A stretch of 64,000 nucleotides of DNA from Candidatus Firestonebacteria bacterium RIFOXYD2_FULL_39_29 (GTDB lineage Bacteria > Oederibacteriota > D2-FULL-39-29), in contig MFGV01000087.1 in assembly GCA_001778375.1 (NCBI GenBank), positions 20,193 to 84,192 of the forward strand, written 5' to 3'. The notes beneath the pieces are model-generated. The model saw only the letters and a program-made list of their open reading frames with translations, did no database searches and was not told where the DNA came from. Both the position numbers and the translations under genes were made by a program. This document shows, piece by piece, positions 8,862-16,905 of the stretch. The number at the start of each line of letters is the position of its first letter. Position 1 is the stretch's first letter.

Positions 8862-9257
8862 TTACTGTTCGATCTCAAGAAATTCTTCTTTTACAGCCCC
8901 TTCCAGTATTTTGAAAACTTTCGCTTCTCTTTTTCCGCCCTCCAAGGAGGCAATAACGTATATTTTATCTGCATCGTAGGCCAGTTTAATATCTTCTTCA
9001 GACGGCCTCGCCGGCGAATTCGGATGAGTATGATACACGCCGAGAATATCAAAACCTTCGATCCTTGCCTCTCTCATTACCTTAAATTGTTCAGCCGGGT
9101 CGAGAGAAAAGTGATCTTTACTTTCATCGACATTCCTCATTGGAAATATCTTTTTAATAACTCCGTTCTTTCCTCCAAGATAACCGCAAGCCTCAATCGG
9201 AGCTTCTATTTCTCCCTGAGCAAAAATCTCTTCAATATCTCTTTTTCTTATTTTCAT
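8862..9257 (-). CDS. hcyD: JAMM/MPN+ metalloprotease that uncaps the sulfur carrier (HcyD/Mec-like)
   Basis: 131 residues, a minimal JAMM domain. The zinc site is complete: Glu22 in IEACGYLGG, His76 and His78 in YHTHP, Ser86 and Asp89, the canonical HxH-x7-S-x2-D. Relatives are Mec+ of Mycobacterium, which frees cysteine from CysO, and HcyD of Wolinella, which trims the carrier HcyS to expose its di-glycine. Here the carrier ends GGGM, so removal of one methionine is the obvious reaction (inference). Release of homocysteine from a carrier adduct is the alternative or an additional role. It lies 16 bp after hcyF in the operon. Confidence 0.88.
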   Translation of the reverse strand: MKIRKRDIEEIFAQGEIEAPIEACGYLGGKNGVIKKIFPMRNVDESKDHFSLDPAEQFKVMREARIEGFDILGVYHTHPNSPARPSEEDIKLAYDADKIYVIASLEGGKREAKVFKILEGAVKEEFLEIEQ

Positions 9258-9273
9258 GACCTTCCCCGCTTCA

Positions 9274-10077
9274 TTATCGATTTAAATCGCATGCCGGTTG
9301 TTCATAATCCTTTAATTCTTTAATAACAGGGTTAGACCCGCATATCTTGCAATCCAGATTTCTTTTAAAACCGATTCTTCTGAAATCCATTCTGAGCGCG
9401 TTAAAAATAAGCATTTTATCCGTAAGAAGATCTCCTTTGCCTATCAGAAATTTCAGCGTTTCCGCAGCCTGCATCGTCCCCAGTATCCCGGCAACAGAAC
9501 CCAAAACCCCCGCCTGTGAGCAGGTCGGCACAAGGTTCTTCGGCGGAGGATCCGAGAATATACATCTATAGCAGGTACTTCCGGGAACATAGGTCATTGT
9601 CTGACCGTCAAAACGCAGTATTCCCCCGTGTGAATACGCTTTTCTGCTGAGAACACAGGCGTCATTTACCAGAAACTTTGCCGGAAAATTATCCGTACCG
9701 TCAATAATAAAATCATAATCTCTTATAATATCCGCTATATTTGACGCAGTAGCCCTTTCACGATAAACCTCAACTTTACATTCCGGATTTATCTGATTTA
9801 TCTTCTCCCTGGCTGAGATAACTTTAGGCTTACCTATATCCGGTGTAAAATGAATCACCTGTCTCTGCAGATTACTCCTGTCCACCACATCGCCGTCAAC
9901 TAAACCAATTTTTCCGACACCGGCTGCCGCCAGATATAACGCCGCAGGCGCTCCCAATCCTCCGACGCCGATAATAAGAACTTTTCCCTGCATTATCTTT
10001 TCCTGCCCTTTACCGCCAACCTCGCCCAAAATAATATGCCGGCTGTATCTCTCTATCTGTTCATCGGAAAAATTCAT
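9274..10077 (-). CDS. hcyF: E1-like carrier-activating adenylyltransferase (ThiF/MoeB/HcyF family)
   Basis: 267 residues from ATG at 10077, preceded by GGAGGTG 8 nt upstream; an upstream in-frame start at 10128 would lie inside metY. It adenylates the C-terminal glycine of a ubiquitin-like carrier so that it can become a thiocarboxylate. Visible: nucleotide-binding GVGGLGAP (37-44), DGDVVDRSNLQRQ (61-73), DGTDN (126-130), zinc cysteines C169/C172 and C243/C246, and the conserved Cys186 in TCSQAGVLG. General ThiF or MoeB annotation would fit sequence alone, but adjacency to hcyD, metY and a capped carrier, without thiG, thiH or mo genes, favours the homocysteine pathway. Confidence 0.9.
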   Translation of the reverse strand: MNFSDEQIERYSRHIILGEVGGKGQEKIMQGKVLIIGVGGLGAPAALYLAAAGVGKIGLVDGDVVDRSNLQRQVIHFTPDIGKPKVISAREKINQINPECKVEVYRERATASNIADIIRDYDFIIDGTDNFPAKFLVNDACVLSRKAYSHGGILRFDGQTMTYVPGSTCYRCIFSDPPPKNLVPTCSQAGVLGSVAGILGTMQAAETLKFLIGKGDLLTDKMLIFNALRMDFRRIGFKRNLDCKICGSNPVIKELKDYEQPACDLNR

Positions 10078-10081
10078 AGCT

Positions 10082-11311
10082 TCACACCTCCAAAGCTTGT
10101 TCAATGTCATTAATAATATCTTCCACATCCTCTATCCCTACGGAAAGGCGGATCATATTATCATAAACCCTCATTTCTCGTTTTAAATCTTCTTTATATT
10201 CACAGAATATAGTGGAAGACGGATGTATCGCCAGAGTCTTATTGTCATTGATATTTGTTGCTCTTCTTATCATCTTAAGCTTATTTAACAATTTGAAGCA
10301 TTCTACCTTCGTTGACATCTCAAAAGTAAGAATAGCACCGCTTTTTTTCCCGAACTGAGAAAGAGAAGCAGGATAATATTTTGAACTCGTAAGTCCGGGA
10401 TAGTTAACCCGTCTTACGCCTTTTCTTCCCGATAAATATTCCGCTACTTTAAGCGTATTTTGGCAGGACCTTTCCGCGCGTAAAGCAAGAGTTTCTATCC
10501 CCAAGCTCTGCAAATACGCGTTATGCGGGGCAAGACACGCCCCAATATTTCGGAATACTTCTTTTCTTAATTTAGCGATAAATGCAAACTGTCCGTAAAA
10601 TTTCGCGTTTTCCTTAAGCTTCGGGTTCTTCGCCCAATCAAAGGTCCCGTTATCAATTATTAAGCCGCCTATGGTGGTTGCTCCCCCCGATATATATTTA
10701 GTCGCCGACAGGACTTCAACATCTACACCGAAGGCCTTGCTGTCAAAAAAGTCAAGAGGCGTGACCGTTGTATCCGCAATCATCAGAATACCGGACTTTA
10801 CGGCTATAGCCGACAGCTCTTTAATATTTACGACTTCCAGCTGCGGGTTGGTTATTGTTTCAAAAAATATCGCCCGCGTATTCCCGTCAATCAGGTTTTC
10901 TACGGAACTCGGATCGGAAAAATCAGCGTAACGTACTTCCAGACCCCATGATTTTAACGTCCTCTCAAAAAGCGAGTAAGTGTTCCCAAAAATCAGCTTT
11001 GTCGTGATTATATTATCACCACGCCCGGCCGCTGCCAATATCGTGTTACTTATCGCGGCCATTCCCGAAGCAACAGCAAGGACGGAAAACGCCCCGGTTG
11101 TATATTTTACCTTCTGCTCAAGATGTTCCACTGTCGGATTTGTTATCCTTGTATACACGTGACGCTGTTTTTTTCCCAAAAACGCCTCTTCCTGTTCTTC
11201 CGCGGAGTCAAATTCGAAAGAAACTGAATCATAGACGGGCATATGAAGTGAGCCGTGGACGTCCTTTTTTACAAAGGGACTATGTAAAGCTTTGGTTGAA
11301 AACCCTTGCAT
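10082..11311 (-). CDS. metY: O-acetylhomoserine sulfhydrylase, PLP-dependent
   Basis: 409 residues from ATG at 11311 (SD GGAGGA 6-7 nt upstream). This is a fold-type I PLP enzyme of the Cys/Met metabolism family that replaces the acetyl group of O-acetylhomoserine with sulfur, giving homocysteine. The PLP lysine is about residue 205 in SATKYISGG; YTRITNPT, ASGMAAI and ETITNPQ are also present. The C-terminal HPSSTIF is the usual MetY/MetZ active-site segment. Its SD lies within the last codons of the carrier gene, whose stop is only 1 bp away, so the two are translationally linked. In Wolinella the MetY partner accepts sulfur from a carrier thiocarboxylate rather than free sulfide; the same is inferred here. 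Confidence 0.93.
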   Translation of the reverse strand: MQGFSTKALHSPFVKKDVHGSLHMPVYDSVSFEFDSAEEQEEAFLGKKQRHVYTRITNPTVEHLEQKVKYTTGAFSVLAVASGMAAISNTILAAAGRGDNIITTKLIFGNTYSLFERTLKSWGLEVRYADFSDPSSVENLIDGNTRAIFFETITNPQLEVVNIKELSAIAVKSGILMIADTTVTPLDFFDSKAFGVDVEVLSATKYISGGATTIGGLIIDNGTFDWAKNPKLKENAKFYGQFAFIAKLRKEVFRNIGACLAPHNAYLQSLGIETLALRAERSCQNTLKVAEYLSGRKGVRRVNYPGLTSSKYYPASLSQFGKKSGAILTFEMSTKVECFKLLNKLKMIRRATNINDNKTLAIHPSSTIFCEYKEDLKREMRVYDNMIRLSVGIEDVEDIINDIEQALEV

Positions 11312-11312
11312 A

Positions 11313-11519
11313 TTACATTCCTCCGCCCATAAAGTACAGGAAATCAACAGCGTCCTTTTCTTTTATAATGGTTTTAGAAAACTCTTCTTTCTTTACAAAT
11401 TCCCCGTTTAACTGCACACTGACCATGTCAGGACTTTCGACTTTGTTTTTAACCAGTAAATCCGAAACACTTATTTCTCCGGCTAAATCAAATTCTTTTC
11501 CGTTTATTTGAACTTTCAT
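11313..11519 (-). CDS. hcyS: Ubiquitin-fold sulfur carrier protein with capped C-terminus (ThiS/HcyS-like)
   Basis: 68 residues, the size of ThiS. The beta-grasp pattern (MKVQINGKEFDL, VSVQLNGEFV, DAVDFLYFMGGG) matches ThiS/MoaD carriers. True ThiS ends in Gly-Gly; this protein ends GGGM, with one extra residue. The same kind of extension is known for HcyS, which must be trimmed by HcyD before HcyF can adenylate it. The GGC-GGA-GGA-ATG codons of this tail double as the Shine-Dalgarno for metY, so the DNA is constrained twice. SD GGGGGG precedes its own ATG. Thiamine biosynthesis is unlikely because no other thi gene is near. Confidence 0.88.
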   Translation of the reverse strand: MKVQINGKEFDLAGEISVSDLLVKNKVESPDMVSVQLNGEFVKKEEFSKTIIKEKDAVDFLYFMGGGM

Positions 11520-11542
11520 AACATTCCCCCCTGTTAATTCTT

Positions 11543-11782
11543 TTAAATATTATATTCAACCGGTTCTTCCTTTCTGCCAAACTTTATTTTATTCCAGAGC
11601 CTTTCATGAAGGTAATACAATACAGTTTTTGTTGCTAATTCAGCCAGCCCTATAGACAACGCAAGTTTAATTTTACCTGTCAAAACAAATGAAATAACAA
11701 TAGTATCCAGCGTACCTGTCGTCCTCCAGCTAATGGCTTTTAATATACTTCTTGAATGCGTTTCGAAATATTTTTTACTCAT
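11543..11782 (-). CDS. DUF2061 small membrane protein
   Basis: 79 residues. It has the DUF2061 pattern SRSILKAISWRTTGTLDTIVISFVLTGK followed by a second hydrophobic segment (ALSIGLAELATKTVLYYLHERLW), giving two membrane helices. The biochemical role of the family is unknown, but it is repeatedly found near or fused to sulfate-activation genes. Its location here, between tusA (54-bp gap) and the carrier gene (23-bp gap), supports that association. SD AGGGG lies 7 nt before the ATG. Confidence 0.85.
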   Translation of the reverse strand: MSKKYFETHSRSILKAISWRTTGTLDTIVISFVLTGKIKLALSIGLAELATKTVLYYLHERLWNKIKFGRKEEPVEYNI

Positions 11783-11836
11783 AACAACCCCTTTGAATTA
11801 GGTTATTTTGTCTTTCATTATTCAATTATAACCTTC

Positions 11837-12073
11837 TTAGCATTTTCTGATAATCACGGAATAATAATCTTTAACTTGTTTAAGGCTCAATATCTTATGT
11901 CCATCTTCCTTTACGCTTCGCGGGACATTAACAACAGGTTCTCCGTCGCCAAGAAGAAGCTCTAACGTCTCTCCAACCGCTATTTCTTCTATCTTTAATT
12001 TGGTCCTGACGTAATTCAAAGGACAGCTGACTTTCCTCATATCCAAAAAATGATCCGCTTTTATCTCACTCAT
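11837..12073 (-). CDS. TusA-family sulfur-transfer protein
   Basis: 78 residues. The single active cysteine is Cys17 in KVSCPLNYVRTKL, the CPxP-type start of helix 1 in TusA/SirA/YedF proteins, here CPLN. The rest follows the family (GETLELLLGDGEPVVNVPRSVKEDGH). A second cysteine is the very last residue (RKC). Such proteins hold sulfur as persulfide or interact with reductases. Its ATG overlaps the sir stop by 4 bp (ATGA), implying stoichiometric translation with sulfite reductase. It may take sulfide or persulfide from Sir and pass it to the carrier system; this is inference. Confidence 0.88.
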   Translation of the reverse strand: MSEIKADHFLDMRKVSCPLNYVRTKLKIEEIAVGETLELLLGDGEPVVNVPRSVKEDGHKILSLKQVKDYYSVIIRKC

Positions 12074-13650
12074 AAGCTCCTTCCTTTTTGCGCCTGAATA
12101 GCTGTTTTTATTGTGTCAACTCCTTCTTCATCCATAATAGTTCTCATATTTTTATTCTTTTCTTTAATAATCTTCAGCAATACTTCGGTAATCCGTAACG
12201 CCTCCGCTTCATCAATAAAATCTGCTACTTTTTCTGCCAGTTTCACTCCTCCGGGATAATTGTCATCTTTAAAATGAGGGCCAACACCTCCCGCGTATAC
12301 CGCAATTCCCCGCTTCTTTTCTACGATGGCATCGAAGGGGCAGGATTTTACACAGAAATCACAGTTCCTGCATCTTTCTTCATTGATAATCGCTTTGCCG
12401 TCTGCCATGTCAATCGCCTTTACCACGCACGCCTTCGGACAAATACCGCAGCCGTTACACTTTTCGCTTACAACAACCGGCAGGACTACTCCTGAATATC
12501 CGATATCCGATAACAAAGATATTCCGCAGGAGTTCGGGCATCCTGAACCTGAGATTTTGATATTCAAGTCACTCAACCCGACTTTCTCTACAAGCTTATC
12601 AACTTTACATAAGAGATCCTGAACATCAAATCCCCCGTTAGTACAATATCTGCCAAAACAGGACTGGATATTGTCAACACCTCTGTCTAGAAACTCAAGA
12701 CCCTTATCAGCCGCGTCTTTTAAAATACCGGACAACTCGCTTTTTTTAATACCCGGAACTTCCGGCCCACCTCTTACTGAAAAATGTATGAAACCAAGAC
12801 CGTGCTTTTCTGCTATATCCGCGAGAACTTTAACCTGCGCGGAAGTCAGTTCGCCGTTTATTGCTTTAAACCTGGCTATAGTATGCTCTTTGTCAGCGGT
12901 TTTACTCTGCTTTGTATCGCACTCCCGAACGGTTAGCTTTACCGCTTTATCGAGATCCTTTGTCACGGCCGCTTTAACCGTCTCCGCGCCAAGCCGCCTT
13001 ATTAGATTTGCAGACCGCTCCCCAGGTTTACCTTCTTTCCGGATAAAATTTACATAGTTCTCAACTAAAGCCACGCACTGTTCTTCTGAAAGCAGCTTCG
13101 CAATATTTAGCCCCACAAACGGTTCAAGCCCCAGTTTTCCGCCCAGATACACGTCATAACCCTTTACGTCTTTCTCCTCTCTTGCCACAAACCCGAGATC
13201 CGCAAGAACCTGCGGAGAAGTGCACTGCCTTTCGCACCCGGCAATGGATGTCTTGATCTTGAACCCGCCCCTGTCATTAGTCCAGAAAGAATCAAGTTTC
13301 CCGCCTAAGTCAATAGGATTTAAGACGGCATATTCACACAACTTGGAATCATAGCAGACGTCCCCGTTCCTTACCCTTGCGCCGCACCGGTCAAGAACCA
13401 GGTTGACTTTTTCTAACTCATCTTTTGCTGTCTGAATGTCATTAAGTTGGACAAAGGGTATTATCGGAAACTGTCTAGAAGTAAACAGTATTACCCCTTT
13501 TGCGTATTTTTCCGCAATCTCGGCCACTTTGCGAAGCTTTACCGCGTCCATATTATCGCAAACCGCCTTAACCCAAACTGAAAACATATCTTTACCTTTA
13601 AGTTTTACGACCCCGCCTTTTTTTAATTCTTCGAGTTCACTTGGGTTCAT
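12070..13650 (-). CDS. Ferredoxin-fused siroheme sulfite reductase with two cysteine sets
   Basis: 526 residues; reduces sulfite to sulfide. There are two nitrite/sulfite-reductase half-domains (about 1-240 and 250-390), then a 2[4Fe-4S] ferredoxin insert (C398-401-404-408; C427-430-433-437) and a C-terminal helix bundle. The first half keeps C99-x5-C105 and C139-x3-C143. The second keeps C331-x4-C336 and C371-x3-C375, in GSGCPNSC. In textbook Sir only one half retains the four cluster/siroheme cysteines, so both sets being present is unusual, as is the x4 spacing. The attached ferredoxin suggests reduced ferredoxin as donor. This is the first gene of the operon, and SD GGGGGG precedes the ATG. 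Nitrite reduction cannot be excluded by sequence, but the operon makes sulfite the obvious substrate. Confidence 0.9.
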   Translation of the reverse strand: MNPSELEELKKGGVVKLKGKDMFSVWVKAVCDNMDAVKLRKVAEIAEKYAKGVILFTSRQFPIIPFVQLNDIQTAKDELEKVNLVLDRCGARVRNGDVCYDSKLCEYAVLNPIDLGGKLDSFWTNDRGGFKIKTSIAGCERQCTSPQVLADLGFVAREEKDVKGYDVYLGGKLGLEPFVGLNIAKLLSEEQCVALVENYVNFIRKEGKPGERSANLIRRLGAETVKAAVTKDLDKAVKLTVRECDTKQSKTADKEHTIARFKAINGELTSAQVKVLADIAEKHGLGFIHFSVRGGPEVPGIKKSELSGILKDAADKGLEFLDRGVDNIQSCFGRYCTNGGFDVQDLLCKVDKLVEKVGLSDLNIKISGSGCPNSCGISLLSDIGYSGVVLPVVVSEKCNGCGICPKACVVKAIDMADGKAIINEERCRNCDFCVKSCPFDAIVEKKRGIAVYAGGVGPHFKDDNYPGGVKLAEKVADFIDEAEALRITEVLLKIIKEKNKNMRTIMDEEGVDTIKTAIQAQKGRSL

Positions 13651-13677
13651 ACTCCCCCCTCTCTTACTCTACTATTC

Positions 13678-13723
13678 ATACTGCCTTAGTAGGGATTGTA
13701 ATACATTTACTGCCTTTTGTCAA
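13678..13723 (-). promoter_or_regulatory. Promoter and Rrf2 operator of the sulfur operon
   Basis: Minus strand: perfect TTGACA (13718-13723), 17-nt spacer, TACAAT (13695-13700). Directly downstream is the dyad TACT-5 nt-AGTA (plus strand 13679-13691) inside ATACTGCCTTAGTAGGGATT, which aligns without gaps to the site at the Rrf2 gene. In that site the arms read TACC/GGTA. The leader to the sir start is about 45 nt. This is one of the best promoter matches in the window, which suggests strong expression when derepressed. Confidence 0.75.
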
Positions 13724-13965
13724 GTCTTTTTTGTTATATATTTTTTAGAAGGGCTTTATTGACTTTTGGGTATTAACCTCTCCGAGCTTATCCTCCTAAA
13801 AGATTGGCGGATCCGCTAAGGGCGAGATCTCGTCAGAAACTTTGACGGACAGGCTGCTCGGTTTTTTTTGGCATAACGTCATAAACGATATCATTAAACC
13901 TTGAACCATTTATACTTCAGTTTAACGGTACTATACCCGAACATAGAGGGTGGTTCGGAGGCAGG

Positions 13966-14032
13966 GAATTAGACCCGAAAGCAACCTTAATGCCTAAAAG
14001 TGAATGTTTTCTACTTCGGATTTCCGGGAAGA
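13966..14032 (+). repeat. Repeat copy B flanking the sulfur operon
   Basis: Shares AGACCCGAAA, TTAATGCC and TTCTACTTCGGATTTC with copy A (4013-4087), same order and orientation, with a 15-bp or so deletion in the middle. The two copies bracket the sir-cysN operon exactly, at about 10 kb separation. Confidence 0.55.
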
Positions 14033-14114
14033 AAACAAACCTTGCCAAAGCAACAAAAGAAGAGTATAAATATTCAGATGATAGGTCTATCAACAGATTA
14101 TATGGAAGGATAAG

Positions 14115-16775
14115 ATGTATAAAGAACTGACTGCTGTTTGCCTGCCGGATCAGAGCATAGAACTTGAATGGCGGAAAATAGAAGATCCGGTAAACAAGTC
14201 TCAGGAATTATTGCAAAACGAATTATACAAAAGATACACGGAAGATTTCAGCTCTTTTATTTTATTCCTGGGTTTTAGCAGTCAATCTACACCATTATCA
14301 GCAAGCTTGGATTTTTTTAGAAAGTCAACGGGCTTGTATGTAAAAAAGCTTACGCAAACACCCGACCTTGAAGTTTTGCGAGAGTCGGTAAAGCCAGATT
14401 TAACAATTGCTGAAATTGATGATTTATTGTCCCGCCTACCCTTTATGGTCGGCTCAGAGTACATAACCCCGGCTTTTCTTGAAACTATCTGGGTTAAATT
14501 AGACACAGCTTTTAAAAACAAATTAAAAACCCACAAAAGTTCCGTTGATGAATTAATTAAAACTTTCAGTCCTGATGTTCATCTCGCAGGACGTGTATAT
14601 TTTCATCTTGTGGAAAGCAAAAATGAGGATTTACCTTTCGCTTTTCTGGCAACATATTCCACAAGCTTAAATGAGCAGGGAAAATACAGACATGTTCCGC
14701 TAAAACATGCTTTATTAGAGCACGGCAAAAACAGTAAAAAACTGCTGGAACTTTTATCCACCGTGCATTTAGCCGCCAAGGAAAGCAGGATTGTTGCCGG
14801 CCTTATTGAAAACGGCGAAATATTTCATCCCATAGCATTATCAGCCAAGGATGCATACAATATTTTAGAGGAAATTCCTGTTTATGAAAAATACGGTATA
14901 CTCTGCCGGATTCCAAACTGGTGGAAGAACAGAACAAGCACACTGAAACTTGATATACGTATCGGTAACAGTTCCCCTTCATTTCTGGGTAAAGACTCAA
15001 TTCTTGATTTTGAAATAAAACTTTTATCCGGCGACCTCGAATTGACTGAAAAGGAAACTATAAAACTGCTAAATGAATCAGAAGGGCTTGCGTTTATTAA
15101 AGGTAAATGGATGGAGGTTAATCCGGAAAACCTCAAAAAGACGCTTGAAGCTTACAAAAAAGCGCGGCAGATGATGGATAAGGGAGGACTTAGTTTAAAA
15201 GAAGCCATGCACCTGCAGCTTAATTTACAGAAAGACCTCGGCATATTAAACGATGAAACAGTGGAGATTTCCGGCGGGGATTGGCTTAAATCCGTTATTG
15301 AAAAACTTCGAAAACCTGAGTTGATAGCTTCTGTGAGCATACCGAATAATTTCAAGGGAGAACTTCGACCCTACCAGCAGAAAGGATTAAACTGGCTTTA
15401 TTTTCTTCATTCCTTGCAGTTTGGCGCCTGTCTGGCAGATGACATGGGATTAGGGAAGACCATACAACTGCTGGCTTTCCTGAACGCGCTTAAGGCAAAC
15501 AAGCAGGAACCCGCAAGCCTTCTGATAATACCGGCCTCCCTTATTTCCAACTGGATTAACGAAATTCAAAGATTTTCGCCGGACTTAAAGTATCACATAG
15601 CTCATCCGGTTTTTGAGGAAAGTAACTACGCCGCCGGCCCTGATAAGGATTTTATAGACAAATATGATCTTGTGATCACAACCTATTCTTTATCCAAGAA
15701 GTATGACTGGCTTAAAACATATAAATGGAACTACGTCATTTTAGACGAGGCTCAAGCCATTAAAAATCCCGGAACAAAACAAACAAGAGCCGTCAAAACT
15801 CTTAATGCAAACAACAGAATAATCATGACCGGAACTCCTATTGAAAATAGTTTAGGCGACCTCTGGTCTTTATTTGATTTTTTAAATCCCGGGCTGCTGG
15901 GCAGCGTCAAGGAGTTTTCAAATTTTTCCAAAAAACTAAAAGACAATCCGGACGGGTATACAAAACTGAAAAATATCACCTCCCCCTACATTTTAAGAAG
16001 GTTGAAAACCGACAAATCCGTTATTTCCGATTTGCCTGATAAAGTTGAGATGAAAACGTATTCAGATTTAAGTAAAAAACAAGTTGTCCTTTACGGTAAG
16101 CTTGTAGAAGAAATAAAAACGATGCTGAAAGATAAAACTGAGGGAATCGAGAGAAAAGGACTGATACTTGCCTCTCTTATGAAATTTAAGCAGCTTTGCA
16201 ACCATCCGGATCAATATCTGGGAAGAGACGAATATTCCGAGCTTGACAGCGGCAAATTTTTAAGACTGCGTGAAATATGCGAAACAATTTTTGAAAAAAG
16301 AGAAAGGGTTTTAATCTTTACTCAATTCAAGGAAATCACAGAGCCTCTCAAGGAATACCTGGAAACAATATTCAAGCATAAAGGCCTGGTTTTTCACGGC
16401 AGTACACCTGTTAATGAACGAAAAGACATTGTTGAAAAGTTCCAGGGTCATGAATATGTTCCGTTCATGGTATTATCCATTAAAGCCGGGGGCGTGGGTT
16501 TAAACCTGACAGCGGCAAACCACGTTATTCATTTTGACAGATGGTGGAATCCGGCAGTTGAAAATCAGGCAACCGACAGGGTTTTCCGGATAGGACAGAA
16601 AAAAAACGTGATAGTCCATAAATTTATTACCCGAGGAACACTTGAAGAAAAAATTGACGCCATGCTGCAGGAAAAATCAAATCTATCAAACGAAATTATA
16701 CAAAGTTCAAATGCTTCCTGGATAACCGAAATGAACAACGATAAACTGATGAATCTGTTTTCACTGTCACTATGA
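14115..16775 (+). CDS. SNF2/Rad54-family DEAD-box-like helicase
   Basis: 886 residues. The C-terminal two thirds is a complete SNF2 ATPase: the LRPYQQKGLNWL Q-like motif, Walker A in DDMGLGKTIQ (about residue 440), LIIPASLISNW, DEAQ (about 543; Walker B), TGTPIEN, and the helicase C domain ending QATDRVFRIGQKKNV (about 818). The first ~380 residues are poorly conserved and resemble the N-terminal region of bacterial SNF2 proteins that accompany SWIM-finger partners. Such proteins translocate on double-stranded DNA and are often repair or RNA-polymerase-recycling factors; the exact job is unknown. SD GGAAGGA lies 5-6 nt before the ATG. The SWIM protein follows 130 bp downstream, separated by a structured element. 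Confidence 0.9.
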   Translation: MYKELTAVCLPDQSIELEWRKIEDPVNKSQELLQNELYKRYTEDFSSFILFLGFSSQSTPLSASLDFFRKSTGLYVKKLTQTPDLEVLRESVKPDLTIAEIDDLLSRLPFMVGSEYITPAFLETIWVKLDTAFKNKLKTHKSSVDELIKTFSPDVHLAGRVYFHLVESKNEDLPFAFLATYSTSLNEQGKYRHVPLKHALLEHGKNSKKLLELLSTVHLAAKESRIVAGLIENGEIFHPIALSAKDAYNILEEIPVYEKYGILCRIPNWWKNRTSTLKLDIRIGNSSPSFLGKDSILDFEIKLLSGDLELTEKETIKLLNESEGLAFIKGKWMEVNPENLKKTLEAYKKARQMMDKGGLSLKEAMHLQLNLQKDLGILNDETVEISGGDWLKSVIEKLRKPELIASVSIPNNFKGELRPYQQKGLNWLYFLHSLQFGACLADDMGLGKTIQLLAFLNALKANKQEPASLLIIPASLISNWINEIQRFSPDLKYHIAHPVFEESNYAAGPDKDFIDKYDLVITTYSLSKKYDWLKTYKWNYVILDEAQAIKNPGTKQTRAVKTLNANNRIIMTGTPIENSLGDLWSLFDFLNPGLLGSVKEFSNFSKKLKDNPDGYTKLKNITSPYILRRLKTDKSVISDLPDKVEMKTYSDLSKKQVVLYGKLVEEIKTMLKDKTEGIERKGLILASLMKFKQLCNHPDQYLGRDEYSELDSGKFLRLREICETIFEKRERVLIFTQFKEITEPLKEYLETIFKHKGLVFHGSTPVNERKDIVEKFQGHEYVPFMVLSIKAGGVGLNLTAANHVIHFDRWWNPAVENQATDRVFRIGQKKNVIVHKFITRGTLEEKIDAMLQEKSNLSNEIIQSSNASWITEMNNDKLMNLFSLSL

Positions 16776-16781
16776 AATCTA

Positions 16782-16833
16782 TTGTAGTTGCTCAATTTAT
16801 TGAGCATCAGCCTGATAAATCAGGCAACTACAA
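16782..16833. repeat. 52-bp three-way-junction palindromic element
   Basis: An outer stem, TTGTAGTTG (16782-16790) with CAACTACAA (16825-16833), encloses two perfect hairpins: CTCAAT-TT-ATTGAG (16791-16804) and GCCTGAT-AA-ATCAGGC (16810-16825). A partial relative (TAGTTG-T-CTGATTTTATCAGG) lies at about 35411-35440. It looks like a REP-type element and sits between the SNF2 and SWIM genes, where it could tune the second gene's expression. Confidence 0.65.
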
Positions 16834-16905
16834 AAATGAAAAATATTTGAGAACCGGTTTTGGGTGAATTTACAAATAATCGTATAACGGGAGGAGGATA
16901 AAATT

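Larger units (their letters stand above)
13651..14114. other. 464-bp divergent intergenic region
   Basis: Lies between sir (leftward) and the SNF2 gene (rightward). It holds the sulfur promoter/operator and repeat copy B. Between them lies a stretch with GGCGGATCC, AGATCTCGTCA and a T-run after CTGCTCGG (about 13850-13870) that looks like debris of dispersed repeats. No gene is seen. Confidence 0.6.

Noticed and set aside
8842..8878. N-terminal extension of the barrel protein
   Set aside because: It would overlap hcyD and put a charged stretch before the signal peptide, while AAGGAG is correctly placed for ATG 8842.
9274..11519. ThiS/ThiF pair as a thiamine or molybdopterin locus
   Set aside because: No thiG, thiH, moaE or related genes are nearby. 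The carrier is capped (GGGM) and the neighbours are MetY, a JAMM protease and sulfate-reduction genes.
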